Source: an uncultured Bradyrhizobium sp. (lineage in GTDB: Bacteria > Pseudomonadota > Alphaproteobacteria > Rhizobiales > Xanthobacteraceae). From it: a stretch of 64,000 nucleotides of DNA. Positions 27,342-36,092 of this stretch are shown here, one piece after another (position 1 is the stretch's first letter; each line of letters starts with the position of its first letter). A program made the translations under genes and the position numbers. The DNA is taken from NCBI RefSeq assembly GCF_936943645.1, contig NZ_CAKZJO010000104.1, positions 41,076 through 105,075 on the forward strand, given 5' to 3'. Below the pieces are notes generated by a model. It made no database searches. It was not told the origin of the DNA and worked only from the letters and a program-made list of their open reading frames with translations.

Positions 27342-29842
27342 TCGGCGGCGTCGCGATGCGCCGCCTGGTCGGTGGGGAAGTCGCAGATCACGACCGTGCC
27401 GCGGCCGACGATCGAATCCACCCGCACCTTGCCGCCATGCAGCTCGACGAAGGAGCGCACCAGCGACAGGCCGAGCCCGGCGCCGCGGTGACGCGAGCCC
27501 TGCGAGCGGCTTTCGAACCAGTTGAACACCTTGTCCTTCATGTCGGCAGGTATTCCAGGTCCGGAATCTGTCACGGTGAAGACCACGCTGCGTTCGGTGC
27601 GCCGCGCACTGATGCCGACGGTGGAATCCTGTGGAGAAAACCCGACGGCGTTGGCGAGGAGGTTATAGAGCACCTGCACCACGCGCTTCTCGTCGCCGAC
27701 GAAGCTGCCGACATCGGGGGCGATCTCGACCTTGAGGCGGATGCGGTCGGTGGCGAGCCGGTCCTGGATGCCCTCGGCGGCGAGCTCGATGGTCTTGCTG
27801 ACGTCCACGGGGCCGAGTTCCAGCTTCATCGCGCCGGCATCGATGGTGGCGAGATCGAGGATGTTGTTGGTGAGCGCCAACAGCGCATTGGTCGATTTGG
27901 TGACGTAGTCGAGATACTCGGCCTGTTTCGGCGTCAGCGGGCCGGTCGAGGGATCGCTGAGGAAATGCGCGAAGCCAATGATGGTGGTGAGCGGCGAGCG
28001 CAGCTCGTAGGAGACGTGGTGGACGAAATCCACCTTCATCTGGTCGGCCGTCTCCAGCGCCTCGTTGCGCTCGCGCAGCGCGCGCTCGACGTTCTCGGTG
28101 TCGGTGATGTCCTGGAACGTCAGCATGGTCGCGCCGTCATGCAGCGGCCGGATCATGCCGTCGAGCACGCTGCCGTCCTTGCGCTCCAGCTTGAGCGGCA
28201 CGTCGGCGCGGTTCTCGATCGAGGTGATGGCCTCGCGGATCTGGCGCCAGACCGCGGGGTCGTCGAACAGCTGATGGCACCAGCCTTCCACGGTCTGGAT
28301 GTGGGGCTCGTCGCGCATGGCATCGCTCGACAGCTTCCACATCCGCACGAAGGCCGGATTGAACAGCTGCGCCTTGCCGTTGCTGCCGAACACCGCAACA
28401 CCTTCGGCGAGGCTGTCCAGGGTCTCGCGCTGGACGCGGATCATGCCGTCGAAGCGGCGCGCGAGCTCGAGGCTTTCGGTGACGTCGTCGAACAGGTAGG
28501 TGACGCCGCCTTCCGGGTTCGGCGTGGTGACGACGGAGAGCGCGCGGCCGTCGGGCAGATACCAGGTGTCCTTGGCGGCCTCGACCGCGCGGTAGGCCTC
28601 GTGCAGCTTGGCCTTCCACTCCCGGAAGTTCGGCTGCTCCTGCAGCTTGCGCGCGGCGCGGAGCTGGTCGAGCACGCTGGAATCGTCCGGATGGGCGTCG
28701 AGGAAGTTGCGGTCGAGGTCCCACAGCCGGCGATAGGAATCATTGTAGAAGGCAAGGCGGCGCTGGCCGTCGAACACGGCAACGCCCGAGGAGAGCTGGT
28801 CGAGCGTGCGGCGATGCGCTTCCGCCATCCGCACCAGCGCCGAGCTGAGCGCATCGGCCTCGCTGGCATCGATGGCGACGCCGACGCTGCCGCTGCCGAC
28901 ATTGACGGCGCGCACGTCATAGATGCGCCGCTCGCCGCCGATCACGATCGGCAGCCGCGAGGTGAAGCTCGCGGTATCCTTCAGGCCCCGCTCCATCGCG
29001 GTACGGTCGGCGCTGTCGAGCAGCTCGAGCTTGCGCTCCTGTGCATCGGTGACGCTGGCCGCCTCGGTCGCGCGCACATAGGCCGGGTTGGCGAAAGTGA
29101 GCGCGCCGTTCTCGGCCTTGGCCCAGATCGGCCACGGCGCGGCGGCGGCAAAGCCGCGCAGCATCTCGGTCTCGTCCGAGAGCGCCCTGTAACGCAGATT
29201 GGTCTCGGCGAGGTCGCGCCGGAGCCCGGAGAGTTCGCGAATTCGGACGATGGCCTGGCCGCCGATGGCGCGGCCGATCGCTTCCAGCGTATGGCCATGC
29301 GCGGTGGTCAGCGTCAGTTGGAACCCGTCGCCGCGGTCACGCAGCGCGTCGACCGCGTGGTCCATCTGCAATGCCGGTTCCGGCGGCAGCCAGGTTCCGA
29401 AGGCAAGCACGCGTTGCGGCGAGGAGTCGCGCGGCAGCACCATGGAGATGTCGCCGGAGATCTGTGCGCGATTGTCGCCGGCCGGCCAGGAAATCAGAAT
29501 CTGCGGCTCGGCGAACAGCAGCGCGCCGAAGCGGTCGGCCTGCAGCTGCAGTTCCCCGATTCGCGCCCGTAGCCGCGCCTCGTTCTTCGCCGTGCGCACC
29601 CTGGTGCGCATCAACAGGATCGCGGCCATCACCGAGAAGCCGAGCAGGGCCAGCGCGGTGGCGAGCACCGCGAGTTCCTGCCGGTTGAAATCCAGCATGA
29701 TGGAGAGGGTATCGATGAGGTCGGCCGCCTCGGCCGGCGCAGCCGGCAGCAGCGCTGCAAGAGCGCCTCCCAACAAGCCGTTGCGCGCCAACGATGTGCA
29801 CGACAGCAGCGTCCGACGCATCGACACGATCACGCCTGACAT
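27338..29842 (-). CDS. divL: DivL-like PAS sensor kinase with tyrosine in place of the phospho-histidine
   Basis: A 834-residue membrane-linked kinase-like protein. An N-terminal hydrophobic stretch and a second one at about 57-78 anchor it; three to four PAS-like regions follow (about 230-330, 345-455, 475-580). The H-box reads HHVSYELRSPLTTIIGF, so Y612 stands where kinases have the phospho-accepting histidine. This is the hallmark of DivL, which in Caulobacter reads DivK state and tunes CckA-CtrA. The ATPase region has VTDSGPGIP and HRGAGLGLSLVRSFVELHGG. ATG 29842 is tentative; 29821 is an alternative. Coupled to tsaE-amgK. Confidence 0.87.
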   Translation of the reverse strand: MSGVIVSMRRTLLSCTSLARNGLLGGALAALLPAAPAEAADLIDTLSIMLDFNRQELAVLATALALLGFSVMAAILLMRTRVRTAKNEARLRARIGELQLQADRFGALLFAEPQILISWPAGDNRAQISGDISMVLPRDSSPQRVLAFGTWLPPEPALQMDHAVDALRDRGDGFQLTLTTAHGHTLEAIGRAIGGQAIVRIRELSGLRRDLAETNLRYRALSDETEMLRGFAAAAPWPIWAKAENGALTFANPAYVRATEAASVTDAQERKLELLDSADRTAMERGLKDTASFTSRLPIVIGGERRIYDVRAVNVGSGSVGVAIDASEADALSSALVRMAEAHRRTLDQLSSGVAVFDGQRRLAFYNDSYRRLWDLDRNFLDAHPDDSSVLDQLRAARKLQEQPNFREWKAKLHEAYRAVEAAKDTWYLPDGRALSVVTTPNPEGGVTYLFDDVTESLELARRFDGMIRVQRETLDSLAEGVAVFGSNGKAQLFNPAFVRMWKLSSDAMRDEPHIQTVEGWCHQLFDDPAVWRQIREAITSIENRADVPLKLERKDGSVLDGMIRPLHDGATMLTFQDITDTENVERALRERNEALETADQMKVDFVHHVSYELRSPLTTIIGFAHFLSDPSTGPLTPKQAEYLDYVTKSTNALLALTNNILDLATIDAGAMKLELGPVDVSKTIELAAEGIQDRLATDRIRLKVEIAPDVGSFVGDEKRVVQVLYNLLANAVGFSPQDSTVGISARRTERSVVFTVTDSGPGIPADMKDKVFNWFESRSQGSRHRGAGLGLSLVRSFVELHGGKVRVDSIVGRGTVVICDFPTDQAAHRDAAE

Positions 29843-30033
29843 AGTTGCCCCAAGACCGCACGAATTTACGCGCGGCGACCCCCGTCGCGCGCGAATCAAA
29901 AGACAATACCCTCACCGTGACTCCGCCGGTAAGAGTCCAGATCGTGAACGTAAAAGCGGTCCCTAAAAAATGCCGGGCGGGTTGTTCCGGCGCACGTCAT
30001 TCTTCGGGATGATTCGCCCGGGATTGCCGCGTG

Positions 30034-30492
30034 TTAGCGGCCGGTCGAACCGAAGCCGCCGGCGCCGCGGTCGGTTGCCGACAAGGTGGCGACGGGAACC
30101 AGCGCGGCCTGCACCACGGGCGCGATCACCATCTGGGCGATGCGCTCGCCGCGCTTAATCACGAAGGGTGCCGCACCGTGATTGATCAGGATGACCTTGA
30201 TCTCGCCGCGGTAGTCGGCGTCGACCGTGCCCGGTGAATTCAGCACGGTGATTCCGTGCTTGGCGGCAAGCCCCGAACGTGGCCGCACCTGGGCTTCAAA
30301 GCCGGGCGGCAAGGCGATCGCAAGCCCTGTCGGCACCAGCGCATATTGGCCCGGCGCGAGCGTCATCGGCTCGCCCTCCGGCACGGCGGCCATCAGGTCG
30401 AGCCCGGCGGCTTCCGCGGTTTGATAGGCCGGGAGTGGCAGGCCTTCGGCATGCGCCAGTTGCTGCAGTTCGACCGTGATTGTCGTGCTCAA
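30034..30492 (-). CDS. dut: Deoxyuridine 5'-triphosphate nucleotidohydrolase
   Basis: Trimeric dUTPase. The 152-residue protein shows all five motifs: AGLDLMA, RPRSGLA, GTVDADYRGEI, RGERIAQMVI and the C-terminal DRGAGGFGSTGR. It starts with TTG at 30492, inside the coaBC stop (TTGA overlap), which explains the rare start codon as translational coupling. No better start lies nearby. Confidence 0.95.
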   Translation of the reverse strand: MSTTITVELQQLAHAEGLPLPAYQTAEAAGLDLMAAVPEGEPMTLAPGQYALVPTGLAIALPPGFEAQVRPRSGLAAKHGITVLNSPGTVDADYRGEIKVILINHGAAPFVIKRGERIAQMVIAPVVQAALVPVATLSATDRGAGGFGSTGR

Positions 30493-31928
30493 GATGCCGG
30501 CTCCAGGGATTTGCCGGTCGCGCTCTTTGCGATGTGCGCGACCAGTTCGATGGCGACCTGTTCCTTGGTCATCACCGGCCAGGAATCAACTGCAATCTCG
30601 CCGTCCTTGCGGCTTATCAAATGCACGGTATTGCGGTCGCCGCCCATCACGCCGGTGGCGGGAGAGACGTCGTTGGCAACGATCCAGTCGCAGCCCTTGC
30701 GCGCGAGCTTGGTCTTGGCGTTGTCGATGAGATGCTCGGTCTCGGCGGCAAAGCCGATCACCAGTGGCGGGCGCTTGTCGGCCAGCCTGGAGATCGTGGC
30801 GAGGATGTCGGGGTTCTCGACCAGCTGCAGCGGCGGCATGCTGCCTGCGGTCTTCTTCAGCTTCTGCTCGCCCTCGTTGGCGACACGCCAGTCGGCGACG
30901 GCGGCGGCGAAGATCGCGATGTCGGCGGGCAACGCGGCCTGCACCTGCTCAAGCATCTGCCGCGCCGATTCCACGTGCTTCACCGTCACGCCGGCGGGAT
31001 CGCCGAGGTCGACAGGACCGCTCACCAGAATCACCTCGGCACCCGCGGCCTGCGCGGCCGCGGCAATGGCAAAGCCCTGCTTGCCGGAGGAGCGGTTGGC
31101 GATGTAGCGCACCGGATCGATCGGCTCGTGCGTGGGGCCAGCGGTGATCAGCACGCGCTTGCCGGCGAGCGGCTTCGGCATCGGCGGCCGTAGCAGCCGC
31201 TCGGCGGCGGTCGCGATCTCGATCGCTTCCGACATGCGGCCGACACCGGCTTCGCCCGCTTCCGCCATCTCGCCGGAATTGGGGCCGATCAGCACGACGC
31301 CGTCGCGCTGCAGCTGCGTGACGTTGCGGCGCGTCGCCGCGTTGTTCCACATCAGCGGATTCATCGCCGGCGCCAGCAGGATTTTTCGGTTGGTCGCGAG
31401 CAGGATGGCGCTGGCGAGATCGTCGGCATGGCCGTTCGCCATCTTCGCCATCAGGTCGGCGGTGGCCGGCGCCACCACGATCAGGTCGCACTCGCGCGCC
31501 AGGCGAATGTGGCCGGCGTCGAACTCGCTCTGGGGATCGAACAGGTCGGTATAGACGCGCTCGTGCGACAGCGCGCTCACCGCCAGCGGCGTCACGAATT
31601 GCTGCGCCGCCTTGGTCAGCACGCAGCGGACCTCGATGCGCCGCTCCTTCAGCCTTCGGATCAGGTCGAGCGATTTGTAGGCCGCGATACCGCCGCCGAT
31701 GATCAGGGTGACGCTGGCCTCGGGAAGGGCGCCGATGCGCTGGGGCGTTGCGGTGGCTGATGGTGTCGGCGGCGCCGAAAACGGCGTCAGCGGCTCCTCG
31801 CGGCCCTCGATCAGCTCCCGCAGGATGACCCGGACCTCTTCCTCGACCGACCGGTGATTCTTGGCCGAGCGCAGCCGCAAATAGGTTTTGACGGCGTCGT
31901 CGAGCTTGCGGATGGTCAGGCTTGCCAT
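30489..31928 (-). CDS. coaBC: CoaBC (phosphopantothenoylcysteine synthase/decarboxylase) with N-terminal ribbon-helix-helix domain
   Basis: Two consecutive coenzyme A steps in one 479-residue protein. CoaC spans about 72-235: LIIGGGIAAYKSLDLIRRL, active H140 in DAGHIRLA and APAMNPLMW. CoaB follows: ITAGPTHEPIDPVRYIANRS and SGKQGFAIA, then the KLKKTAG lysine region. Residues 1-45 (MASLTIRKLDDAVKTYLRLR, then RSVEEEVRVILRELIEG) look like a FitA/Arc-type antitoxin RHH DNA-binding domain, joined by a Pro/Thr/Ala linker. ATG 31928 follows a perfect GGAGGGG, so the fusion is translated as one. The usual active-site cysteine of CoaC is absent. Confidence 0.93.
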   Translation of the reverse strand: MASLTIRKLDDAVKTYLRLRSAKNHRSVEEEVRVILRELIEGREEPLTPFSAPPTPSATATPQRIGALPEASVTLIIGGGIAAYKSLDLIRRLKERRIEVRCVLTKAAQQFVTPLAVSALSHERVYTDLFDPQSEFDAGHIRLARECDLIVVAPATADLMAKMANGHADDLASAILLATNRKILLAPAMNPLMWNNAATRRNVTQLQRDGVVLIGPNSGEMAEAGEAGVGRMSEAIEIATAAERLLRPPMPKPLAGKRVLITAGPTHEPIDPVRYIANRSSGKQGFAIAAAAQAAGAEVILVSGPVDLGDPAGVTVKHVESARQMLEQVQAALPADIAIFAAAVADWRVANEGEQKLKKTAGSMPPLQLVENPDILATISRLADKRPPLVIGFAAETEHLIDNAKTKLARKGCDWIVANDVSPATGVMGGDRNTVHLISRKDGEIAVDSWPVMTKEQVAIELVAHIAKSATGKSLEPAS

Positions 31929-31948
31929 GACGCCCCTCCAGCACGGAA

Positions 31949-31988
31949 TGATAGCGATGCTATCACTCGCATGATTGCAGTGCAATCA
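31949..31988. promoter_or_regulatory. Two matching 17-bp operators upstream of coaBC
   Basis: TGATAGC-GAT-GCTATCA (31949-31965) and TGATTGC-AGT-GCAATCA (31972-31988) share the design TGATWGC-N3-GCWATCA, with centres 23 bp apart. On the minus strand they overlap a possible TTGCAC-N17-TAGCAT promoter, and the distal one covers the ubiB stop. The nearest DNA-binding domain is the RHH of CoaBC itself; autoregulation is inferred. Confidence 0.65.
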
Positions 31989-33560
31989 TAGATTCCGGAC
32001 GGCGATCAGGATCCCGATGAAGGTCGCGGCAATGATCCAGAGCGCGACGGTGCGCCAGCGGTTCTTGCGGCCCTCGCTGCGGCCCATCGCGGCGATGCTG
32101 TCAGGCGACAGCCTGATGCCCTCCCGCGTCATGGTTTCGAGCTGCTCCAGCACTTTCACCGACCGCTCGGCAATCTCGGGCAGGCGCATCAGCACGCGCG
32201 CGATGTTTCCGGTCCCGGCGAGTGCGCCCTCCACCCGGCCGATCGGTCCGAGATTGCGCTCGATCCATTCGCGCACCACGGGGTCGGCGACCTTCCAGAT
32301 GTCGAGCTTCGGGTCGAAGCCGCGTGCCACGCCTTCGACCACCACCATGGTCTTCTGCAGCAGGATCAGCTCGGGCCGCGTCGTCATGTCGAACAGCCCG
32401 GTGACCTCGAGCAGCAGTGTCAGGAGCCGCGCCATCGAGATCTCTTCCGCCGTGCGGTTGTGAATCGGCTCGCCGATGGCGCGGATCGCCTGCGCGAAAT
32501 TCTCCACCGAGTGATGCGCGGGCACGTAGCCCGCCTCGAAATGCACCTCGGCCACGCGGCGATAATCGCGGGTGATGAAGCCGAGCAGAATTTCGGCGAG
32601 GAAGCGCCGCTCCTTCATCCCGAGCCGGCCCATGATGCCGAAATCGACCGCGACGAGTCGTCCCGCGTCATCCAGGAACAAATTGCCCGGATGCATGTCG
32701 GCATGGAAGAAGCCATCGCGCAGCGCGTGCCGCAGAAAACTCTGGATCACCTTGCGGCCGAGATCGGGCAGGTCGACCTGCGACTCTTCGAGGCGCTTGT
32801 GATCGTTCAGCGCGATGCCGTCGATCCACTCCATCGTCAGCACGTTGTGCGTGGTGCGGTCCCAGTCGACCTCAGGCACGCGGAAGTCGGGATCGCCCTG
32901 CGTGTTCTCCGCCATCTCCGACAGCGCGGCCGCCTCCAGGCGCAGGTCCATCTCCATCGCGACCGAGCGCGACATGGTGTTGATGACCTCGATCAGGCGC
33001 AGCCGCCGCGCCTCCGCCGAATAGGTCTCGGCCTTGTGTGCGACGAAGAAGAAATCGGAGAGATCGCGGCGGAAGCGCGCGGCGACGTTCGGCCGAAGCA
33101 CCTTGACCGCGACCGATTTGCGGATGCCATCGTGCAAGACTTCGCCGCGATGCACCTGCGCGATCGAGGCGGCCGCGACCGGCGGGCCGAATGTCACGAA
33201 CACGTCCTTCAGCGGTCGCTCCAGCGACGTCGCGATGGCGGCCTCGGCTTCATCCTGCGGAAACGGCGGCAGGCGGTCCTGGAGGCTTTCGAGGTCGCGC
33301 GCCATGATGACGCCGACCACGTCGGGGCGTGTGGCCAGGAATTGTCCGAGCTTGAGATAGGCGGGGCCCATCCGCGTCAGCGCGCGCGAGATCCGCGGGC
33401 CGTGCTTGGCGCCGCGTCGCTCGACGAGGCGCGCCAGCTTCAGCGCAAGCTGCCCGGGGGGCGGCACCAGGCTCGGATCGACGGAGCCGAACACGCCTTC
33501 GCGCGCGAACACGAACGCGGCGCGGATCAGGCGCGAAATGTGGGTGAAGGCAGAGATCAC
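31986..33560 (-). CDS. ubiB: UbiB, ubiquinone biosynthesis atypical kinase/ATPase
   Basis: ADCK/ABC1-family protein required for aerobic ubiquinone synthesis at the membrane. The 524-residue product has the family KxGQ motif in AYLKLGQFLATRPD, the VAVKVLRPN lysine, DGFFHADMHPGNLF with catalytic D and N, and VAVDFGIMG. A C-terminal membrane helix (WRTVALWIIAATFIGILIAV) anchors it. It starts with GTG 33560 overlapping the ubiE stop (GTGA), so ubiE-ubiB is a coupled operon. Confidence 0.95.
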   Translation of the reverse strand: MISAFTHISRLIRAAFVFAREGVFGSVDPSLVPPPGQLALKLARLVERRGAKHGPRISRALTRMGPAYLKLGQFLATRPDVVGVIMARDLESLQDRLPPFPQDEAEAAIATSLERPLKDVFVTFGPPVAAASIAQVHRGEVLHDGIRKSVAVKVLRPNVAARFRRDLSDFFFVAHKAETYSAEARRLRLIEVINTMSRSVAMEMDLRLEAAALSEMAENTQGDPDFRVPEVDWDRTTHNVLTMEWIDGIALNDHKRLEESQVDLPDLGRKVIQSFLRHALRDGFFHADMHPGNLFLDDAGRLVAVDFGIMGRLGMKERRFLAEILLGFITRDYRRVAEVHFEAGYVPAHHSVENFAQAIRAIGEPIHNRTAEEISMARLLTLLLEVTGLFDMTTRPELILLQKTMVVVEGVARGFDPKLDIWKVADPVVREWIERNLGPIGRVEGALAGTGNIARVLMRLPEIAERSVKVLEQLETMTREGIRLSPDSIAAMGRSEGRKNRWRTVALWIIAATFIGILIAVRNL

Positions 33561-34318
33561 AAACGCCAGCCCGAATGCAGTGCGACGATGCCGCCGGAGA
33601 GCGTCTGCCAGCTGACGCGGGAAAAGCCGGCGTTGCGGATCATGTCGGCGAAGGCGTTCGGCTTTGGAAACTTGCGGATCGATTCGACGAGATATTGATA
33701 GGATTCGGCGTCGCCCGTGACCATGCGGCCGAGCGGCGGGATCACCTTGAACGAGAACAGGTCGTAGATCTTGTCGAGGCCGGGCATCTCGACGGTGGAG
33801 AATTCCAGGCAGAGGAAGCGGCTGCCGGGTTTGAGCACGCGATAGGCCTCGCGCAGCGCCTTGTCGATCTGCGGCACGTTGCGGATGCCGAACGCGATCG
33901 TATATGCGTCAAAGCTGCGGTCGGCGAAGGTGAGCGCCTCGGCGTTGCCCTCGACGAAATCGACCTGGGTCTCGAGATGGCGCTTGGCGGCGCGCTCGCG
34001 GCCCACGGCGAGCATGTCGGAATTGATGTCGCAGACGGTGGCATGGAAGCCGGGGCCCGCGGCCTTGGCGGCGCGGAACGAGATGTCGCCGGTGCCGCCG
34101 GCAACGTCGAGCAGCGCGAACGGCCGGTCGCCCCTCGGCGGGTCGAGCGCCGTGATCATGATGTCCTTCCAGACCCGGTGCAGTCCACCGGACATCAGGT
34201 CGTTCATCAGGTCATAGCGCGACGCCACGCTGTGAAACACGTCGTTCACCAGCGTCTGCTTGTCCCCGAGGGGAACGTCCCTGAAGCCAAAATGCGTGGT
34301 TTCGCCCGGCCGATCCAT
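33557..34318 (-). CDS. ubiE: UbiE, demethylmenaquinone/2-methoxy-benzoquinol methyltransferase
   Basis: SAM-dependent C-methyltransferase of quinone synthesis. The 253-residue protein has THFGFRDVPLGDKQTLVNDVFHSVASRYDLMNDLMSGG split over its signature N-terminus, LDVAGGTGDISFR (SAM motif I), and the family C-terminal LHSGWRL. Start ATG 34318. It is divergent from mutM, 81 bases away. Confidence 0.95.
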   Translation of the reverse strand: MDRPGETTHFGFRDVPLGDKQTLVNDVFHSVASRYDLMNDLMSGGLHRVWKDIMITALDPPRGDRPFALLDVAGGTGDISFRAAKAAGPGFHATVCDINSDMLAVGRERAAKRHLETQVDFVEGNAEALTFADRSFDAYTIAFGIRNVPQIDKALREAYRVLKPGSRFLCLEFSTVEMPGLDKIYDLFSFKVIPPLGRMVTGDAESYQYLVESIRKFPKPNAFADMIRNAGFSRVSWQTLSGGIVALHSGWRL

Positions 34319-34399
34319 TACTCTACTCCACTGGGCGGACCATAGCGCGCCCGCCGCAATGGCGCTATCACACCGCCCTCATAAGGTGAATGCCTGACC

Positions 34400-35305
34400 A
34401 TGCCCGAATTGCCCGAAGTCGAGACCGTCCGCCGCGGCCTTCAGCCTGTCATGGAGGGTGCGAAAATCCTGGTCGCGGAGGCCCGCCGGCCGGATTTGCG
34501 CTTTCCGTTCCAGCCGGATTTCGTGGCCCGGCTCAAGGGCCAGGTCGTCACGGGCCTGGGCCGCCGCGCAAAATATCTCATGGCCGATCTCGCCTCGGGT
34601 GACGTGCTACTGATGCATCTGGGCATGTCGGGCTCGTTCCGCGTGATCAAGCCGGACAACGGCACGGTGCCCGGTGAGTTTCACTATCCGAAGGGCAAGG
34701 ATTCGGTACACGACCATGTGCTGTTTCGGATGTCCTCCGGCGCGGACATCGTGTTCAACGATCCCAGGCGTTTCGGTTACATGAAAGTGATCACGCGCAA
34801 CGCGCTCGACGACGAGCCGCTGCTGCGCGGCCTCGGCCCCGAGCCGCTCGGCAACGAGTTCGACGCCGCGATGCTGGCGCGGTCCTGCGAAGGCAAGACC
34901 ACGAGCCTGAAGGCAGCGCTGCTCGACCAGCGCGTGGTGGCGGGGCTTGGCAACATCTATGTCTGCGAGGCGCTGCATCGCTCGCATCTGTCGCCGCGCC
35001 GGATCGCTGCCACGCTGTCGACGAAGGCCGGACAACGCAAGGGCGTTGCTGGGGGTGAGCCGACCGATCATGCGAAGCGATTGGTCGGCGCGATCCACAC
35101 CGTGCTGAACGATGCGATCAAGGCCGGCGGCTCCAGCCTGCGTGACCATCGCCAGACCTCGGGCGAGCTCGGTTACTTCCAGCATTCGTTCAAGGTCTAT
35201 GATCGCGAAGGCGAGACATGCACGACGCCCGCTTGCGGTGGCACGATCAAGCGCTTCACCCAGAATGGCCGCTCGACCTTCTGGTGTCCGAAATGTCAGA
35301 AATAG
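34400..35305 (+). CDS. mutM: Formamidopyrimidine-DNA glycosylase
   Basis: Removes 8-oxoguanine and cuts the strand. The N-terminal MPELPEVETVRRGL gives the catalytic proline and glutamate after methionine removal. The H2TH region reads LLDQRVVAGLGNIYVCEALH. The zinc finger is C-TTPA-C followed by C-PK-C near the end. At 301 residues it is about 30 longer than E. coli MutM, mainly from an insert after the H2TH region (STKAGQRKGVAGGEPTDHAK). Confidence 0.96.
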   Translation: MPELPEVETVRRGLQPVMEGAKILVAEARRPDLRFPFQPDFVARLKGQVVTGLGRRAKYLMADLASGDVLLMHLGMSGSFRVIKPDNGTVPGEFHYPKGKDSVHDHVLFRMSSGADIVFNDPRRFGYMKVITRNALDDEPLLRGLGPEPLGNEFDAAMLARSCEGKTTSLKAALLDQRVVAGLGNIYVCEALHRSHLSPRRIAATLSTKAGQRKGVAGGEPTDHAKRLVGAIHTVLNDAIKAGGSSLRDHRQTSGELGYFQHSFKVYDREGETCTTPACGGTIKRFTQNGRSTFWCPKCQK

Positions 35306-35311
35306 CCGGCC

Positions 35312-35866
35312 ATGCAGACGCCGCAGCTTGAAACCGAACGGCTCATTCTGCGACCGCTCGCACTGTCCGACGTGCCGGCGATCCAGCGCAATTTCGACAA
35401 TTGGAACATCATCCGGCATCTCGCGGCCGTCGTGCCCTGGCCCTATCCGGCCGATGGTGCCGAGACCTTCGTCAGGATGCAGCTCGACAAGATCTCAGCC
35501 GGCGAGGAGCTGCACCATTGGGTCCTGGTGCTGAAGGGCGGCGCTGGCGAGGCGATCGGAAACATCCATTTCCGTCCCTACGCCGACGGCGCCAAAGGCA
35601 ATCGCGGCTTCTGGCTCGCCGAGCCCTATTGGCGGCGCGGATTGATGACGGAAGCCATCACCGCAGTGAACGACTTTGCCTTCGTCACGCTCGGCCTCGA
35701 TCATTTCCACGTCTGCAATGCGGCCACGAACCAAGCCTCGCGCAGGGTCAAGCAGAAGACCGGTGCGGAGTTCGTCGGCTTCATCGAGCTCGCCCATCAC
35801 GGCGGGCAGACGAAGTCCGAGAAATGGATCGTGCGGCGAGAGGCCTGGCTGCGCGATAGGACGTGA
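35312..35866 (+). CDS. GNAT N-acetyltransferase (RimJ/RimL-like)
   Basis: A 184-residue acetyltransferase of the RimJ/RimL group: TERLILRPLALSDVPAIQR at the start, the acetyl-CoA region RGFWLAEPYWRRGLMTEAITA, and HFHVCNAATNQASRRV near the end. It lies 6 bases after mutM, so the two are likely co-transcribed. The acceptor substrate is unknown. Confidence 0.85.
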   Translation: MQTPQLETERLILRPLALSDVPAIQRNFDNWNIIRHLAAVVPWPYPADGAETFVRMQLDKISAGEELHHWVLVLKGGAGEAIGNIHFRPYADGAKGNRGFWLAEPYWRRGLMTEAITAVNDFAFVTLGLDHFHVCNAATNQASRRVKQKTGAEFVGFIELAHHGGQTKSEKWIVRREAWLRDRT

Positions 35867-35887
35867 GTGCGATCGATAGCTCGTTAT

Positions 35888-35970
35888 CGTCATGGCCGGG
35901 CTTGTCCCGGCCATCCACGTTCTTCTCCGCCGCCAAGACGTGGATGCCCGGGTCAAGCCCGGGCATGACG
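35888..35970. repeat. Dispersed CGTCATGGCCGGG/CCCGGGCATGACG element
   Basis: Starts CGTCATGGCCGGGCTTGTCC and ends CAAGCCCGGGCATGACG, with CCATCCACGT and ACGTGGAT as internal inverted arms. It forms a two-stem structure. A related element with GTCATGCCCCGG ends is at 47910-48009. Confidence 0.75.
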
Positions 35971-35998
35971 GATGGATAGAAGTAAAGAAACGCGAAGC

Positions 35999-36034
35999 GA
36001 AGCAATCCGGCCGGGCTGGTGGCCGGATTGCTTC
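35999..36034 (-). terminator. 14-bp perfect hairpin 3' of the parA-like gene
   Basis: GAAGCAATCCGGCC-8nt-GGCCGGATTGCTTC. On the minus strand it is followed by GCTTCGCGTTTCTTTACTT, a broken T tract. It may be a terminator for the ParA gene or part of a dispersed ATTGCTTCGTCGC repeat known in the genus. Confidence 0.5.
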
Positions 36035-36092
36035 GTCGCTGGGGCCCTTCCGGATGGTGAAGGGCCGACGGACGTCTGAGCGATTGCCCCGC

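Noticed and set aside
30489..31928. RHH domain as a separate antitoxin gene next to coaBC
   Set aside because: There is no stop codon or new ribosome site between the RHH part and CoaC, and no toxin gene is adjacent.
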